Counted from the stretch's first letter, positions 24,086 through 36,327 are shown. The stretch: DNA of 64,000 nucleotides from Phytobacter palmae (GCA_900112785.1 FONB01000001.1:464033-528032); one strand, 5' to 3'. The notes: generated by a model from the sequence alone, not told the origin. Numbers and translations are program-made.

Positions 24086-24998
24086 TAAAGTCGCGGTCCT
24101 GCTGGGCGGGATTTCTGCTGAACGCGAAGTGTCGCTAAACTCCGGCGCTGCGGTGCTTGCGGGTTTACGTGAGGGGGGGATTGATGCGCACCCGATTGAC
24201 CCGCGTGATGTGGATGTCACTCGCCTGAAAGCAATGGGCTTCGATAAAGCATTCATTGCGCTGCATGGGCGTGGCGGTGAAGACGGTACGCTGCAAGGGG
24301 TGCTGGAGCTAACCGGCGTGCCTTATACCGGCAGCGGTGTTATGGCATCGGCTATTGCAATGGATAAATTGCGCAGTAAGTTGCTCTGGCAAGGTGCAGG
24401 GCTACCTGTTGCCCCGTGGGTTGCTTTAACACGCAGCGAATTTGAATCGGGACTTAATAACGACGTTATTCAGCGCATTGATGCGTTAGGTTTACCGGTT
24501 ATCGTTAAACCGAGCCGTGAAGGTTCAAGCGTCGGTATGTCAAAAGTTGAAGAATCTGGTGCGTTAACGGGTGCGTTAGCGCTTGCCTTTCAACATGATG
24601 ATGAAGTTCTTATCGAAAAATGGCTAAGTGGGCCCGAATTTACAGTTGCCATGCTCGGAAAAGAAATTTTACCTTCAATTCGTATTCAGCCCGCTGGAAC
24701 CTTCTATGATTATGAGGCGAAGTATCTCTCTGATGAGACGAAGTATTTCTGTCCGTCAGGTCTGGAAGCTAAAGATGAGGCCAATTTACAAAACCTGGTA
24801 CAGAAAGCCTGGCGTGCGCTGGGATGTCGGGGCTGGGGGCGGATTGATGCCATGTTAGACAGTGATGGTCAGTTTTATTTGTTAGAAGCCAATACCGCGC
24901 CGGGTATGACTAGTCATAGCCTGGTACCGATGGCAGCGCGACAGGCGGGGTTAACATTCTCGCAATTGGTCGTGCAAATTCTGGAACTGGCGGAGTGA
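24078..24998 (+). CDS. ddlB: D-alanine:D-alanine ligase B
   Basis: ATP-grasp enzyme making the D-Ala-D-Ala used by MurF and targeted by cycloserine. 306 residues: N-terminal [17 protein letters not shown], the ATP-grasp lysine region ([17 protein letters not shown]), and a C-terminal metal-binding [15 protein letters not shown]. Codons near residues 34-36 contain a run of seven Gs. Part of the middle (about 24420-24800) looks richer in A/T codons than the flanking mur genes, a mild compositional change. ftsQ starts after one base. Confidence 0.97.
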   Translation: MADKVAVLLGGISAEREVSLNSGAAVLAGLREGGIDAHPIDPRDVDVTRLKAMGFDKAFIALHGRGGEDGTLQGVLELTGVPYTGSGVMASAIAMDKLRSKLLWQGAGLPVAPWVALTRSEFESGLNNDVIQRIDALGLPVIVKPSREGSSVGMSKVEESGALTGALALAFQHDDEVLIEKWLSGPEFTVAMLGKEILPSIRIQPAGTFYDYEAKYLSDETKYFCPSGLEAKDEANLQNLVQKAWRALGCRGWGRIDAMLDSDGQFYLLEANTAPGMTSHSLVPMAARQAGLTFSQLVVQILELAE

Positions 24999-24999
24999 T

Positions 25000-25833
25000 A
25001 TGTCTCAGGCTGCGCTGAACACGAGAAATCGCGATGTCGAGGAAATGCCATCCTCCCGCCGCAATAATGGAACGCGTCTTGCAGGAATCCTGTTCCTGCT
25101 GACGGTGTTATGTACCGTGTTGGCTAGCGGCTGGGTAGTCCTGGGCTGGATGGAAGATGCGCAACGGTTACCGTTGTCGAAGCTGGTGTTGACAGGCGAT
25201 CGTCATTACACCCGTAACGACGATATTCGCCAGTCAATTCTGGCGCTTGGCGCACCCGGCACGTTTATGACGCAGGATGTCAATATTATCCAGAGCCAGA
25301 TTGAACGTCTGCCCTGGATAAAGCAGGCGAGTGTCAGAAAGCAATGGCCTGATGAATTGAAGATTCATCTGGTTGAATATGTGCCTATAGCACGTTGGAA
25401 TGATCAGCATCTGGTGGACATGGACGGTAATTCGTTCAGTGTTCCTGCGGATCGAACCAGCAAGCAGGTTTTACCCATGCTGTATGGCCCGGAAGGGAGT
25501 GAGAGCGAAGTTTTACAGGGCTTCCATGACATGGGGCAGGTGCTGGCGAAGGATAAATTCACGTTGAAAGAGGCAGCGATGACTGCCCGGCGGTCGTGGC
25601 AGGTGACGCTCAATAACGATATTAAGCTCAACCTCGGCCGTGGCGATACGATGAAACGCCTGGCGCGCTTTGTCGAACTCTATCCGGTTCTGCAACAGCA
25701 GGCGCAGGTGGATCGCAAAGAAATTAGTTACGTGGATTTACGCTATGACTCTGGCGCGGCGGTAGGTTGGAAGCCGGCCCCAGTTCAGGACCCTAATCAG
25801 CAACAGAATCAGGCACAGGCAGAACAAGAATGA
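25000..25833 (+). CDS. ftsQ: Cell division protein FtsQ
   Basis: Divisome scaffold that, with FtsL and FtsB, links early and late division proteins. 277 residues: a basic cytoplasmic tail, one membrane segment (about 27-49), a periplasmic POTRA domain (about 57-125, [15 protein letters not shown]) and a beta domain. The Gln-rich tail resembles E. coli. It is coupled to ftsA by a four-base overlap (ATGA). Confidence 0.97.
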   Translation: MSQAALNTRNRDVEEMPSSRRNNGTRLAGILFLLTVLCTVLASGWVVLGWMEDAQRLPLSKLVLTGDRHYTRNDDIRQSILALGAPGTFMTQDVNIIQSQIERLPWIKQASVRKQWPDELKIHLVEYVPIARWNDQHLVDMDGNSFSVPADRTSKQVLPMLYGPEGSESEVLQGFHDMGQVLAKDKFTLKEAAMTARRSWQVTLNNDIKLNLGRGDTMKRLARFVELYPVLQQQAQVDRKEISYVDLRYDSGAAVGWKPAPVQDPNQQQNQAQAEQE

Positions 25834-27086
25834 TCAAGGCGACGGACAGAAAACTGGTAGTAGGACTGGAGATTGGTACCGCGAAGGTAGCCGCTTTGGT
25901 AGGGGAAGTTCTGCCCGACGGTATGATCAATATCATTGGGGTGGGAAGCTGCCCGTCCCGTGGAATGGATAAAGGTGGCGTTAACGACCTGGAATCTGTG
26001 GTGAAATGCGTTCAGCGAGCCATCGATCAGGCCGAACTGATGGCCGATTGCCAGATTTCTTCTGTTTATCTGGCGCTGTCGGGTAAACATATTAGCTGCC
26101 AGAATGAAATTGGTATGGTGCCGATTTCAGAAGAAGAAGTGACGCAGGAAGATGTAGAGAACGTGGTGCATACGGCGAAATCGGTGCGTGTGCGTGATGA
26201 ACACCGCGTTCTGCATGTCATTCCTCAGGAATATGCCATTGACTACCAGGAAGGTATCAAAAACCCGGTAGGTCTTTCGGGTGTGCGTATGCAGGCGAAA
26301 GTACATTTGATCACCTGCCATAACGATATGGCGAAAAACATTGTTAAAGCAGTGGAACGTTGCGGTCTGAAAGTTGACCAACTTATTTTCGCCGGGCTGG
26401 CCTCCAGTTATTCCGTATTGACGGAAGATGAACGTGAGCTGGGTGTCTGCGTTGTAGACATTGGTGGTGGTACAATGGATATGGCCGTCTATACAGGCGG
26501 AGCGCTGCGCCACACGAAAGTAATCCCGTATGCAGGGAATGTCGTGACCAGTGATATCGCCTATGCGTTCGGTACGCCGCCAAGCGACGCCGAAGCAATT
26601 AAAGTTCGCCATGGTTGCGCACTGGGTTCTATCGTAGGTAAAGATGAGAGCGTTGAAGTGCCGAGCGTGGGAGGTCGTCCACCACGTAGCTTGCAGCGCC
26701 AGACGCTGGCTGACGTGATTGAGCCGCGTTATACCGAGTTGCTCAATCTGGTGAATGATGAGATTTTGCAGTTACAAGAGCAGCTTCGTCAGCAAGGGGT
26801 TAAACATCATCTGGCGGCGGGGATTGTGTTAACGGGCGGGGCAGCGCAAATTGAAGGTCTGGCGGCATGTGCCCAGCGTGTATTCCATACGCAAGTGCGT
26901 ATTGGCGCGCCGCTCAATATTACTGGTTTAACGGATTACGCCCAGGAGCCGTATTACTCAACGGCGGTGGGATTGCTGCACTACGGGAAAGAAACCCATC
27001 TGAGTGGTGAAGCAGAAGTGGAAAAACGTGCATCAGTCGGCTCGTGGTTTAAACGAATCAATAGCTGGCTGCGTAAAGAATTTTAA
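25830..27086 (+). CDS. ftsA: Cell division protein FtsA
   Basis: Actin-like ATPase that tethers FtsZ to the membrane. 418 residues with the phosphate-binding motifs [17 protein letters not shown] and [14 protein letters not shown] and the adenosine motif [12 protein letters not shown]. It ends in an amphipathic membrane-targeting helix ([14 protein letters not shown]). It overlaps ftsQ and is followed by ftsZ after 60 bp. Confidence 0.98.
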   Translation: MIKATDRKLVVGLEIGTAKVAALVGEVLPDGMINIIGVGSCPSRGMDKGGVNDLESVVKCVQRAIDQAELMADCQISSVYLALSGKHISCQNEIGMVPISEEEVTQEDVENVVHTAKSVRVRDEHRVLHVIPQEYAIDYQEGIKNPVGLSGVRMQAKVHLITCHNDMAKNIVKAVERCGLKVDQLIFAGLASSYSVLTEDERELGVCVVDIGGGTMDMAVYTGGALRHTKVIPYAGNVVTSDIAYAFGTPPSDAEAIKVRHGCALGSIVGKDESVEVPSVGGRPPRSLQRQTLADVIEPRYTELLNLVNDEILQLQEQLRQQGVKHHLAAGIVLTGGAAQIEGLAACAQRVFHTQVRIGAPLNITGLTDYAQEPYYSTAVGLLHYGKETHLSGEAEVEKRASVGSWFKRINSWLRKEF

Positions 27087-27146
27087 TTTTCGGAGACCGG
27101 AAAACATTAGCGGTCTCAGGCGACAGGCACAAAACGGAGAGAAATT

Positions 27147-28298
27147 ATGTTTGAACCTATGGAACTGACCAACGACGCGGTGATTAAAGTCATCGGCGTC
27201 GGTGGCGGCGGCGGTAATGCCGTTGAACACATGGTGCGCGAGCGCATTGAGGGTGTTGAATTCTTCGCAGTGAATACCGACGCGCAAGCGTTGCGTAAGA
27301 CTGCGGTGGGTCAGACCATTCAGATCGGCGGTGGTATCACCAAAGGTCTGGGCGCTGGGGCTAACCCGGAAGTAGGTCGTAATGCGGCAGAAGAGGATCG
27401 TGAAGCACTGCGCGCTGCGCTTGATGGTGCTGACATGGTCTTTATCGCAGCGGGTATGGGCGGCGGCACCGGCACGGGTGCGGCACCGGTCGTTGCGGAA
27501 GTGGCTAAAGATTTGGGTATCCTGACGGTTGCTGTCGTGACCAAGCCTTTCAACTTTGAAGGCAAGAAGCGTATGGCATTCGCTGAACAGGGTATTGCTG
27601 AGCTGTCCAAACATGTGGACTCGCTGATTACTATCCCGAACGATAAACTGCTAAAAGTTCTCGGTCGAGGTATCTCTCTGTTGGATGCATTCGGTGCGGC
27701 CAACGATGTATTGAAAGGCGCAGTGCAGGGTATCGCCGAACTGATTACCCGTCCTGGTCTGATGAACGTCGACTTTGCGGACGTGCGTACCGTGATGTCC
27801 GAGATGGGCTATGCCATGATGGGCTCCGGCGTTGCGAGAGGCGAAGACCGCGCAGAAGAAGCTGCGGAAATGGCGATTTCCTCTCCGCTGTTGGAAGATA
27901 TCGATCTGTCTGGTGCGCGCGGCGTGCTGGTTAACATCACCGCGGGCTTCGACCTGCGTCTGGATGAGTTCGAAACAGTGGGTAACACCATTCGTGCATT
28001 CGCATCTGACAATGCTACTGTTGTTATCGGTACGTCGCTGGATCCGGATATGAATGACGAGCTGCGTGTGACTGTTGTAGCAACCGGTATTGGTATGGAC
28101 AAACGTCCGGAAATTACCCTTGTGACCAACAAACAACAGCAGCAACCGGTGATGGACCGCTACCAGCAGCACGGTATGTCGACGATGCAGCAGGAGCAGA
28201 AACCTCAGTCTAAAGTGGTTAATGACAATACGCCGCAGACGACTAAGGAACCGGATTACCTGGATATTCCAGCATTTTTGCGTAAGCAAGCTGATTAA
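27147..28298 (+). CDS. ftsZ: Cell division GTPase FtsZ
   Basis: Tubulin homologue forming the Z ring. 383 residues with the GTP-binding signature GGGTGTG near residue 105 and the synergy-loop [11 protein letters not shown]. After a Gln-rich variable linker comes the C-terminal conserved peptide [14 protein letters not shown], which binds FtsA, ZipA and ZapD (zapD lies elsewhere in this window). Length and ends match E. coli. Confidence 0.99.
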   Translation: MFEPMELTNDAVIKVIGVGGGGGNAVEHMVRERIEGVEFFAVNTDAQALRKTAVGQTIQIGGGITKGLGAGANPEVGRNAAEEDREALRAALDGADMVFIAAGMGGGTGTGAAPVVAEVAKDLGILTVAVVTKPFNFEGKKRMAFAEQGIAELSKHVDSLITIPNDKLLKVLGRGISLLDAFGAANDVLKGAVQGIAELITRPGLMNVDFADVRTVMSEMGYAMMGSGVARGEDRAEEAAEMAISSPLLEDIDLSGARGVLVNITAGFDLRLDEFETVGNTIRAFASDNATVVIGTSLDPDMNDELRVTVVATGIGMDKRPEITLVTNKQQQQPVMDRYQQHGMSTMQQEQKPQSKVVNDNTPQTTKEPDYLDIPAFLRKQAD

Positions 28299-28359
28299 GA
28301 ATACGCTGGAAGTTGGGCATCTTCGCTCTTTGTGCTAAACTGCCCCACCGATTGTGTAG

Positions 28360-29316
<957 letters not shown>

Positions 29317-29343
29317 TACCAGACAATTAGTAAGATCTAAATT

Positions 29344-29395
29344 CGACTGGTCCACCTGGCACACTCTCTCCTGCCAGGCGCGCCAGTCGTTTTTT
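29344..29395 (+). terminator. Terminator of the division cluster after lpxC
   Basis: An outer 7-bp stem (29344-29350 with 29383-29389) encloses an inner 7-bp stem (29355-29361 with 29372-29378). Six Ts follow from 29390. It lies about 30 bp past the lpxC stop. Confidence 0.88.
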
Positions 29396-29602
29396 ATTTT
29401 AAAATCTGTACTTTTGCCTCGCTTTGGTTCATGAAGATTCTTTTTACCACTCAATGAGCGCGATCGCTGCTTTCCTGGCCGTTTTTATCCCCCGGAGCGC
29501 CTTATAATCGCTGTCCTCCCGCTGCATTAATGGTAATATCTTTGCGCAAAATAACGCATACCGAAGTAAAAAGCGGACAACAGTGATTTTTTGGTGGGCT
29601 GA

Positions 29603-30103
29603 GTGAGCGGAATTCTGACGTGCTGGCGACAATTTGGCAGACGTTATTTCTGGCCGCATCTCTTATTGGGGATGGTCGCGGCAAGCTTCGGCATGCCTGC
29701 GTTCAGCAACAGCAACCACACTGAGCCAGCCAAAGCGACGACGCGTAATCATGAAGGCGCTGGCAGCGTTAACTTCACTAATTTCGCGCTGCTTGAAGGG
29801 ACTCGCCGTCCGAGCTTTACTGTTGATTACTGGCATCAGCATGCCATCCGTACCGTTATTCGACATCTCTCTTTCGCGATGGCGCCACAGGCGTTACCCG
29901 TTGTGGAAGAACCGCTGCCTTTGCAGGCTCACCACCTTGCTCTGCTGGATACGCTCAGCGCACTGCTGACCCAGGAGCAGAGACCGTCGGCAATTGTTAG
30001 CCAGACATGTGGTACCGATTCCCCCACCCATTCCGCGTTTAGCGTTCGGGCCTGGATCAGCCAGGTCCAGGGCATCCGTGCGGGACCTCAACGCCTTAGC
30101 TGA
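29603..30103 (+). CDS. secM: SecA regulator SecM with ribosome-arrest peptide
   Basis: Secretion monitor: the nascent chain stalls its own ribosome until it is pulled by the Sec machinery, and the stalled ribosome exposes the secA ribosome site. The 166-residue product begins at GTG, has an N-terminal signal sequence ([21 protein letters not shown]), and keeps the arrest motif [17 protein letters not shown] at residues 146-162. The region just before the motif is shorter than and different from E. coli. It is 58 bp upstream of secA in the same transcript. Confidence 0.96.
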   Translation: MSGILTCWRQFGRRYFWPHLLLGMVAASFGMPAFSNSNHTEPAKATTRNHEGAGSVNFTNFALLEGTRRPSFTVDYWHQHAIRTVIRHLSFAMAPQALPVVEEPLPLQAHHLALLDTLSALLTQEQRPSAIVSQTCGTDSPTHSAFSVRAWISQVQGIRAGPQRLS

Positions 30104-30161
30104 AAAATTATCCTTCAACTAAATTTGTGACTCCGCAGAGCGGGGCGTTTGAGATTTTATT

Positions 30162-32867
30162 ATGCTTATCAAATTATTAACAAAAGTATTCGGTAGTCGT
30201 AACGATCGTACACTGCGTCGTATGCGCAAAGCAGTCGGCATCATCAATGCGATGGAGCCGGAGATGGAAAAGCTGTCAGACGATGAGCTGAAAGCAAAAA
30301 CAGCGGAATTTCGTGGCCGTCTGGAAAAAGGCGAAACAGTTGAAAGTTTGATCCCGGAAGCGTTTGCCGTTGTGCGCGAAGCCAGTAAACGTGTCTTCGG
30401 TATGCGCCACTTCGACGTTCAGTTACTCGGCGGCATGGTATTGAATGAACGTTGCATCGCAGAGATGCGTACCGGTGAAGGTAAAACCCTGACCGCGACG
30501 CTACCTGCGTATGTTAATGCCCTGAGCGGCAAAGGTGTTCATGTGGTCACCGTGAACGACTATCTGGCGCAACGTGACGCCGAAAACAACCGTCCATTGT
30601 TCGAATTCCTTGGCATGACCGTTGGGATCAACCTGCCGGGTATGCCGTCTGCGGCGAAGCGCGAAGCTTATGCCGCTGATATCACTTACGGTACTAACAA
30701 CGAATACGGTTTTGACTATCTGCGCGACAATATGGCGTTCAGCCCTGAGGAACGTGTACAGCGCAAACTGCACTATGCGCTGGTGGATGAGGTGGACTCC
30801 ATCCTCATCGATGAAGCGCGTACACCGCTGATCATTTCTGGTCCGGCTGAAGACAGCTCCGAAATGTACAAAAAGGTGAACAAAATCATTCCACATCTGG
30901 TGCGCCAGGAGAAAGAAGACTCTGATACCTTCCAGGGCGAAGGGCACTTCTCGGTGGATGAAAAAGCGCGTCAGGTTAACCTGACCGAACGTGGCCTGGT
31001 GCTGATTGAAGAACTGCTGGTTAACGAAGGCATTATGGATGAAGGTGAGTCACTGTACTCTCCGGGCAACATTATGTTGATGCACCATGTTACCGCAGCG
31101 TTGCGCGCACACGCTTTGTTCACCCGTGATGTGGATTACATTGTTAAAGATGGCGAAGTTATCATCGTCGACGAGCACACTGGCCGTACCATGCAAGGGC
31201 GCCGCTGGTCTGATGGTCTGCACCAGGCCGTGGAAGCCAAAGAAGGTGTGGATATTCAGAACGAAAACCAGACGCTGGCTTCTATTACCTTCCAGAATTA
31301 CTTCCGTCTGTACGAGAAACTGGCGGGGATGACAGGTACTGCTGATACCGAAGCATTCGAGTTCAGTTCTATTTACAAACTCGATACCGTGGTGGTGCCG
31401 ACCAACCGTCCGATGATCCGTAAAGATATGCCGGATCTGGTCTACATGACCGAGGCGGAAAAAATTCAGGCAATTATTGAAGATATTCGTGAGCGTACTG
31501 CCGCAGGCCAGCCGGTACTGGTAGGTACGATCTCCATTGAGAAATCCGAAGTGGTTTCCAATGAGCTGACGAAAGCGGGTATCAAACACAACGTACTGAA
31601 TGCTAAGTTCCACGCCAAAGAAGCAGATATTGTGGCTCAGGCGGGTTATACCTCGGCGGTAACGATCGCAACTAACATGGCTGGTCGTGGTACCGATATC
31701 GTGTTGGGTGGTAGCTGGCAGGCAGAGGTCGCAGAGTTGACCGACCCGACGCCGGAACAGATTGCGCAGATTAAAGCCGACTGGCAGGTACGTCACGATG
31801 CTGTGCTTGCTGCGGGCGGTCTGCATATCATTGGCACCGAGCGTCACGAATCGCGCCGTATCGATAACCAGCTGCGTGGCCGTTCTGGCCGTCAGGGCGA
31901 CCCGGGTTCATCCCGCTTCTACTTGTCTATGGAAGATGCGCTGATGCGTATTTTTGCCTCAGATCGCGTATCGAGCATGATGCGTAAACTGGGCATGAAA
32001 CCGGGCGAGGCGATTGAACACCCGTGGGTAACCAAGGCGATTGCCAACGCACAACGTAAAGTGGAAAGTCGCAACTTCGATATCCGTAAACAGCTGCTGG
32101 AATATGATGACGTGGCGAACGATCAGCGTCGCGCGATTTATACCCAGCGTAACGAACTGTTGGATGTGTCTGATGTTAGCGAGACCATTAACAGTATTCG
32201 TGAGGACGTGTTCAAGGCGACCATTGATGCCCATATTCCACCACAGTCTCTGGAAGAGATGTGGGATGTTCCTGGCTTACAGGAACGCCTGAAAAATGAT
32301 TTCGACCTCGATCTGCCGATTGCTGAGTGGCTGGATAAAGAGCCGGAATTGCATGAAGAGACCCTGCGTGAGCGTATCCTCGCGCAGGCAGTCGAAGTCT
32401 ATGGCCGCAAAGAAGAAGTTGTTGGCGCCGAGATGATGCGCCACTTCGAAAAAGGCGTCATGCTGCAAACGCTGGACTCTCTGTGGAAAGAACACCTGGC
32501 GGCGATGGATTACTTGCGCCAGGGGATCCATTTACGTGGTTATGCGCAAAAAGATCCGAAGCAAGAGTACAAGCGAGAATCTTTCTCGATGTTCGCTGCG
32601 ATGCTGGAGTCGCTGAAATATGAAGTGATCAGCACCCTGAGTAAAGTTCAGGTACGTATGCCGGAAGAAGTTGAAGCAATGGAACAGCAGCGTCGCGAAG
32701 AAGCAGAGCGTCTGGCGCAGATGCAGCAACTGAGCCACCGTGACGATGAATCTGAGGCGGCTGCAGCGCTGGCGGCGCAGACCGGCGATCGTAAAGTTGG
32801 TCGTAACGATCCTTGCCCTTGCGGATCAGGTAAAAAATACAAACAGTGCCATGGTCGTCTGAGCTAA
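30162..32867 (+). CDS. secA: Preprotein translocase ATPase SecA
   Basis: Motor that drives proteins through SecYEG. 901 residues, the E. coli length. It contains the Walker A MRTGEGKT (about 102-109), the DEAD-like [13 protein letters not shown], the preprotein cross-linking domain and the second nucleotide domain ([14 protein letters not shown]). The C-terminal zinc motif [14 protein letters not shown] binds SecB and lipids. Its translation is governed by the secM arrest upstream. A terminator and mutT follow. Confidence 0.99.
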   Translation: MLIKLLTKVFGSRNDRTLRRMRKAVGIINAMEPEMEKLSDDELKAKTAEFRGRLEKGETVESLIPEAFAVVREASKRVFGMRHFDVQLLGGMVLNERCIAEMRTGEGKTLTATLPAYVNALSGKGVHVVTVNDYLAQRDAENNRPLFEFLGMTVGINLPGMPSAAKREAYAADITYGTNNEYGFDYLRDNMAFSPEERVQRKLHYALVDEVDSILIDEARTPLIISGPAEDSSEMYKKVNKIIPHLVRQEKEDSDTFQGEGHFSVDEKARQVNLTERGLVLIEELLVNEGIMDEGESLYSPGNIMLMHHVTAALRAHALFTRDVDYIVKDGEVIIVDEHTGRTMQGRRWSDGLHQAVEAKEGVDIQNENQTLASITFQNYFRLYEKLAGMTGTADTEAFEFSSIYKLDTVVVPTNRPMIRKDMPDLVYMTEAEKIQAIIEDIRERTAAGQPVLVGTISIEKSEVVSNELTKAGIKHNVLNAKFHAKEADIVAQAGYTSAVTIATNMAGRGTDIVLGGSWQAEVAELTDPTPEQIAQIKADWQVRHDAVLAAGGLHIIGTERHESRRIDNQLRGRSGRQGDPGSSRFYLSMEDALMRIFASDRVSSMMRKLGMKPGEAIEHPWVTKAIANAQRKVESRNFDIRKQLLEYDDVANDQRRAIYTQRNELLDVSDVSETINSIREDVFKATIDAHIPPQSLEEMWDVPGLQERLKNDFDLDLPIAEWLDKEPELHEETLRERILAQAVEVYGRKEEVVGAEMMRHFEKGVMLQTLDSLWKEHLAAMDYLRQGIHLRGYAQKDPKQEYKRESFSMFAAMLESLKYEVISTLSKVQVRMPEEVEAMEQQRREEAERLAQMQQLSHRDDESEAAAALAAQTGDRKVGRNDPCPCGSGKKYKQCHGRLS

Positions 32868-32884
32868 GGCACGAATAAATGAAG

Positions 32885-32911
32885 AAAGGCGCAGATATCT
32901 GCGCCTTTTTT
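32885..32911 (+). terminator. Terminator between secA and mutT
   Basis: A perfect palindrome of 24 bp (32885-32908) centred on GATATC with a six-T tail. It lies 18 bp after secA. mutT starts only 15 bp later, so some read-through is likely. Confidence 0.85.
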
Positions 32912-32925
32912 ATGGAGTAACGACA

Positions 32926-33315
32926 ATGAAAATACTGCAAATCGCCGTCGGGATTATTCGCAACCCACAGGGTGAAATCTTTATCACCCGGCGCGCAGCC
33001 GATGCGCATATGGCTAATAAATGGGAGTTTCCTGGCGGCAAGATTGAAGAAGGCGAAACGCCTGAACAAGCTGTTGTCCGCGAGTTGCACGAAGAAGTGG
33101 GTATCAAAGCTGGAACTGTCAGTCTGTTCGACAAGCTGGAATATCGTTTCCCGGACCGCCACATTACGCTCTGGTTTTTTCTTGTAGATCAGTGGGAAGG
33201 TGATCCATGGGGAAAAGAGGGACAGCCAGGACGTTGGGTTCATCAGACTCAACTGCTGGCGGATGAGTTCCCGCCAGCCAATGAACCAGTTATCTCAAAA
33301 CTGGCAAGTATGTGA
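32926..33315 (+). CDS. mutT: 8-oxo-dGTP diphosphatase MutT
   Basis: Nudix hydrolase that removes oxidised guanine nucleotides and so prevents A-T to C-G transversions. 129 residues; the full Nudix box runs from Gly38 to Ile60 (GKIEEGETPEQAV then RELHEEVGI). It sits directly behind the secA terminator with its own ribosome site (GGAG). It is convergent with yacG. Confidence 0.97.
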   Translation: MKILQIAVGIIRNPQGEIFITRRAADAHMANKWEFPGGKIEEGETPEQAVVRELHEEVGIKAGTVSLFDKLEYRFPDRHITLWFFLVDQWEGDPWGKEGQPGRWVHQTQLLADEFPPANEPVISKLASM

Positions 33316-33354
33316 TCGTTCAGAATGTGGCGGGATTACCCGCCACCGCGCAAT

Positions 33355-33549
33355 TTACTGCTGCTCTTCGCTCCAGTCGTCGCTGTCGGAAAGATCTCCT
33401 GCACTCGGGATGCGTTTTTCCTCCGCAGCCCATTCACCCAGATCTATTAACTGGCAGCGTTTTGAACAGAACGGACGAAACGGGCTGGTTTCGCTCCATA
33501 CCACGCTTTTGCCGCAGGTTGGACAATTAACACGCGTTGCGTCTGACAT
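33355..33549 (-). CDS. yacG: DNA gyrase inhibitor YacG
   Basis: Small zinc protein that binds GyrB and inhibits gyrase in E. coli. 64 residues with four zinc cysteines (CPTC near residues 9-12, and FCSKRC further on) and an acidic tail. Two ATGs are adjacent (33552 and 33549). The second has the better distance from the AGGAG ribosome site, so it is chosen. It is last in the coaE-zapD-yacG leftward unit. Confidence 0.93.
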   Translation of the reverse strand: MSDATRVNCPTCGKSVVWSETSPFRPFCSKRCQLIDLGEWAAEEKRIPSAGDLSDSDDWSEEQQ

Positions 33550-33558
33550 CATTTCTCC

Positions 33559-34302
33559 TTAACAACAAGCCAGTTCGAAATCCAGGCGTTCCGGAACGAT
33601 GCCATTTTCACTGTCGAGCGGCAGGAAACGAATCGCAAAACGACTTTTATGACCCGAAATCTGTGGGAAAAGCTGGCTACCTAAGTCCAGATGCAGGCGA
33701 AGCAGATCGGCATCTTCACCATTATCCTGGTAAAAACCGTTCAGACTGGTTTGCTTACGGAACGGGGCTGAGTTACGGATCAAATCCAGAATCAGTGACA
33801 ACGTGTGATTGAGTGGCGTCAGGCTGGACAGCCAGATATTGACCTGCTCGTCACGCTGAACCTGCGGCAAATGAAGCCAGACATGCAAAGTGGGCAAATC
33901 AAAGCTGCAACAACCGCCGGGTATACTCAGACGCTGGCGTACCAGGCCGATTAGCCTATCTTCACGCAGAAGCTGCCCAATGCGGGGAGCCGCCATCAGC
34001 ATGGTGCTGGTCTCTTTTAACTGCTGGCGGATAGCATCGATACGTCCCTGATCAACGCCAGGTACTTCGGCCCAGGCTTTCAATTTACGTTGCTGGCGTT
34101 CCAGTTCTTTAAGCAACTCGGTACGCGTGTCACCACGTTCGAAAATATCCAGTAGCTCACCGGCGTTACGGAAGAAATGCAGTGCGTCTGCATGATCGGC
34201 AAGAGGAAGGCGAGCTGTCAGTTGCTGGAGCAGGAATTCGATACGTAGCCATGTGCGCATCTTTTCATTGAGCGGGTGTTCAAATAGGACGTGGGTCTGC
34301 AT
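33559..34302 (-). CDS. zapD: Cell division protein ZapD
   Basis: FtsZ-binding protein that bundles protofilaments and stabilises the Z ring by binding the FtsZ C-terminal peptide. 247 residues, mostly helical at the N-terminus ([17 protein letters not shown]) with a C-terminal beta domain; a typical YacF protein. The ATG overlaps the coaE stop by one base (TAATG), so the two are coupled. yacG follows after 9 bp. Confidence 0.96.
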   Translation of the reverse strand: MQTHVLFEHPLNEKMRTWLRIEFLLQQLTARLPLADHADALHFFRNAGELLDIFERGDTRTELLKELERQQRKLKAWAEVPGVDQGRIDAIRQQLKETSTMLMAAPRIGQLLREDRLIGLVRQRLSIPGGCCSFDLPTLHVWLHLPQVQRDEQVNIWLSSLTPLNHTLSLILDLIRNSAPFRKQTSLNGFYQDNGEDADLLRLHLDLGSQLFPQISGHKSRFAIRFLPLDSENGIVPERLDFELACC

Positions 34303-34922
34303 TAAGGATTTTCCTGTGAAACTGCCTGCGATGCATAACTCAAATAAGCCGCATGCAGGCGGGCAACATCCGATGCAATTGCATCTGGTGCGCCATTATT
34401 GTCAATAATATCATCCGCAACGGCAAGGCGTGCTTCACGTGTCGCTTGCGCCGCCAGAATATGCTCAGCATTTTCACGGCTTACGCCGTCACGCTGCATC
34501 GTTCGCAAAATTTGCGTCTCAGGGGAGACGTCGATAACCAATATCCGGTCGGCTTTGTTCTGTAAGTGGTTTTCAACCAACAATGGAACAACCCACAATA
34601 CATAGGGGGAGGTTGCCTCGGCTATTTGTCTCTGGGTTTGCTGATGTATTAACGGGTGCAGCAAACCATTGAGCCAGGCTTTCTCGACTGGGGAAGCAAA
34701 AATCCGTTCGCGTAATAAGCGACGGTTCAGTGAACCCTCCGGTGTGAGGATGTCCGAACCAAAATGTTCCGCGATGGCATGTAATGCAACAGAGCCCGGT
34801 TCAACAACCTGACGGGCAATAATATCCGCATCGACAATATCCACCCCTAAACGGGCGAAGGCATCAGCGACCGTACTTTTGCCGCTACCTATACCTCCGG
34901 TTAACGCGACCGTATACCCCAT
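34302..34922 (-). CDS. coaE: Dephospho-CoA kinase
   Basis: Catalyses the last step of coenzyme A synthesis. 206 residues with a P-loop GGIGSGKST close to the N-terminus and the conserved [15 protein letters not shown] region. The open frame extends five codons upstream to a TTG; the ATG at 34922 gives [10 protein letters not shown], in register with E. coli. First gene of the coaE-zapD-yacG unit. In E. coli coaE follows guaC and hofBC divergently, as here. Confidence 0.95.
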   Translation of the reverse strand: MGYTVALTGGIGSGKSTVADAFARLGVDIVDADIIARQVVEPGSVALHAIAEHFGSDILTPEGSLNRRLLRERIFASPVEKAWLNGLLHPLIHQQTQRQIAEATSPYVLWVVPLLVENHLQNKADRILVIDVSPETQILRTMQRDGVSRENAEHILAAQATREARLAVADDIIDNNGAPDAIASDVARLHAAYLSYASQAVSQENP

Positions 34923-34960
34923 AGCGCCTGATCTCAAAAAAGTCGGTGAAAAAAATCATA

Positions 34961-34976
34961 ACCCACACGTTTTCAA
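34961..34976 (+). promoter_or_regulatory. PurR-like operator
   Basis: ACCCACACGTTTTCAA matches the PurR consensus ACGCAAACGTTTTCNT at 12 of 15 informative positions, including the whole ACGTTTTC half. It lies 39 bp upstream of coaE and about 275 bp upstream of guaC. Purine control of the nearby guaC would make sense, but the distance is large. Confidence 0.3.
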
Positions 34977-35159
34977 TTTTGCCAGTTTGCTTTACTCAGG
35001 TCGTCAGTAAGCGAAACGCGGAAAAATAACTATGCATTTTCCATCTGAATCAGTAGGTTATAATTTGTGCAAGTCGAACTTACACAAATGCGGCTAATCT
35101 TGCCCTTTCACCAGGTAAATTTATAGGATTGTAGCGTAAAAAAAGAGAATTTCGCAGTC

Positions 35160-35187
35160 TTGCGAAGTCCTGATTAGTGCGTATGAT
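35160..35187 (+). promoter_or_regulatory. Probable guaC promoter
   Basis: TTGCGA (35160-35165), a 16-bp spacer and TATGAT (35182-35187). Transcription would start near 35194, about 58 bp before the chosen guaC ATG. This also excludes the upstream in-frame start of the open frame. Confidence 0.5.
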
Positions 35188-35251
35188 AGCGTCACTGGAG
35201 TTGTGTGTTTGCAAGTCTGCGTTGTTCGCCATTAACCCCAGGAATCCGCAC

Positions 35252-36295
35252 ATGCGTATTGAAGAAGATCTGAAGTTAGGTTTTAAAGACGTTCTTATCC
35301 GCCCTAAACGCTCTACCCTCAAAAGCCGTTCCGATGTTGAGCTGGAACGCGAGTTTACCTTTAAGCATTCAGGTCAGAACTGGTCTGGCGTACCGGTAAT
35401 TGCTGCCAATATGGACACTGTTGGTACCTTTGCGATGGCGAAAGCGCTGGCTTCGTTCGATATTCTGACTGCGGTGCATAAACATTATTCTGTTGAAGAC
35501 TGGAAAGCATTTATTCAGCGCGAGTCTGACGATGTTTTGCGCCACGTGATGGTATCAACAGGTACCTCAGATGCCGATTTCGAAAAGACCAAAAAAATTC
35601 TTGCGCTGCACTCGCAACTGAATTTTGTATGCATTGATGTTGCCAATGGTTATTCCGAGCATTTCGTGCAGTTCGTGTCGAAAGCACGTGAAACCTGGCC
35701 GAATAAAACGATTTGCGCAGGTAACGTCGTGACCGGCGAAATGTGTGAAGAGCTGATCCTTTCCGGTGCGGATATTGTAAAAGTCGGTATTGGCCCAGGC
35801 TCTGTATGTACCACACGTGTGAAAACCGGTGTTGGCTATCCTCAGCTTTCAGCTGTTATTGAATGTGCCGACGCGGCGCATGGTTTAGGTGGTCAAATCG
35901 TTAGCGATGGCGGTTGTACCGTACCTGGCGATGTGGCGAAAGCCTTTGGTGGCGGCGCTGATTTTGTCATGCTCGGCGGGATGCTGGCAGGGCACGAAGA
36001 AAGTGGTGGTACCCTGGTTGAAGAAAACGGTGAAAAATTCATGCTGTTCTATGGCATGAGTTCTGAGTCGGCAATGACCCGTCACGTTGGTGGAGTGGCT
36101 CAGTACCGCGCTGCAGAGGGTAAAACCGTTAAGTTGAAATTACGTGGCCCGGTGGAAAATACGGCGCGCGATATCCTTGGTGGCTTGCGTTCAGCCTGTA
36201 CTTATGTGGGCGCATCTCGTCTGAAAGAGCTGACCAAACGTACGACTTTTATCCGCGTACAGGAGCAAGAAAACCGCGTTTTCAATAGCCTCTAA
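35252..36295 (+). CDS. guaC: GMP reductase
   Basis: Reduces and deaminates GMP to IMP with NADPH, interconverting guanine and adenine nucleotides. 347 residues in an IMPDH-type TIM barrel; the active-site cysteine stands in GPGSVCTTR (about residue 186). The ATG at 35252 gives [11 protein letters not shown] as in E. coli. The longer frame from 35177 would start upstream of the probable -10 box. It is convergent with hofC across a hairpin. Confidence 0.97.
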   Translation: MRIEEDLKLGFKDVLIRPKRSTLKSRSDVELEREFTFKHSGQNWSGVPVIAANMDTVGTFAMAKALASFDILTAVHKHYSVEDWKAFIQRESDDVLRHVMVSTGTSDADFEKTKKILALHSQLNFVCIDVANGYSEHFVQFVSKARETWPNKTICAGNVVTGEMCEELILSGADIVKVGIGPGSVCTTRVKTGVGYPQLSAVIECADAAHGLGGQIVSDGGCTVPGDVAKAFGGGADFVMLGGMLAGHEESGGTLVEENGEKFMLFYGMSSESAMTRHVGGVAQYRAAEGKTVKLKLRGPVENTARDILGGLRSACTYVGASRLKELTKRTTFIRVQEQENRVFNSL

Positions 36296-36302
36296 TCGGC
36301 TT

Positions 36303-36326
36303 ACAGGCGCAGTTCGCTGCGCCTGT
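36303..36326. terminator. Hairpin between convergent guaC and hofC
   Basis: A perfect 10-bp stem ACAGGCGCAG / CTGCGCCTGT around a TTCG tetraloop fills the 32-bp space between the two stop codons. No T run on either side, so termination may be weak or shared by both directions. Confidence 0.65.
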
Positions 36327-36327
36327 C

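Larger units (their letters stand above)
34923..35251. other. Divergent coaE-guaC promoter region
   Basis: A 329-base gap between divergent genes. It contains a PurR-like site (34961-34976), an inverted repeat ATTTGTG/CACAAAT (35063-35069 with 35083-35089) and a likely guaC promoter (35160-35187). No open frame with support was seen. Confidence 0.5.

Noticed and set aside
29594-29969. Second plus-strand frame overlapping secM (29634-29969)
   Set aside because: secM has its signal sequence and arrest motif in the other frame; the overlap has no support of its own.
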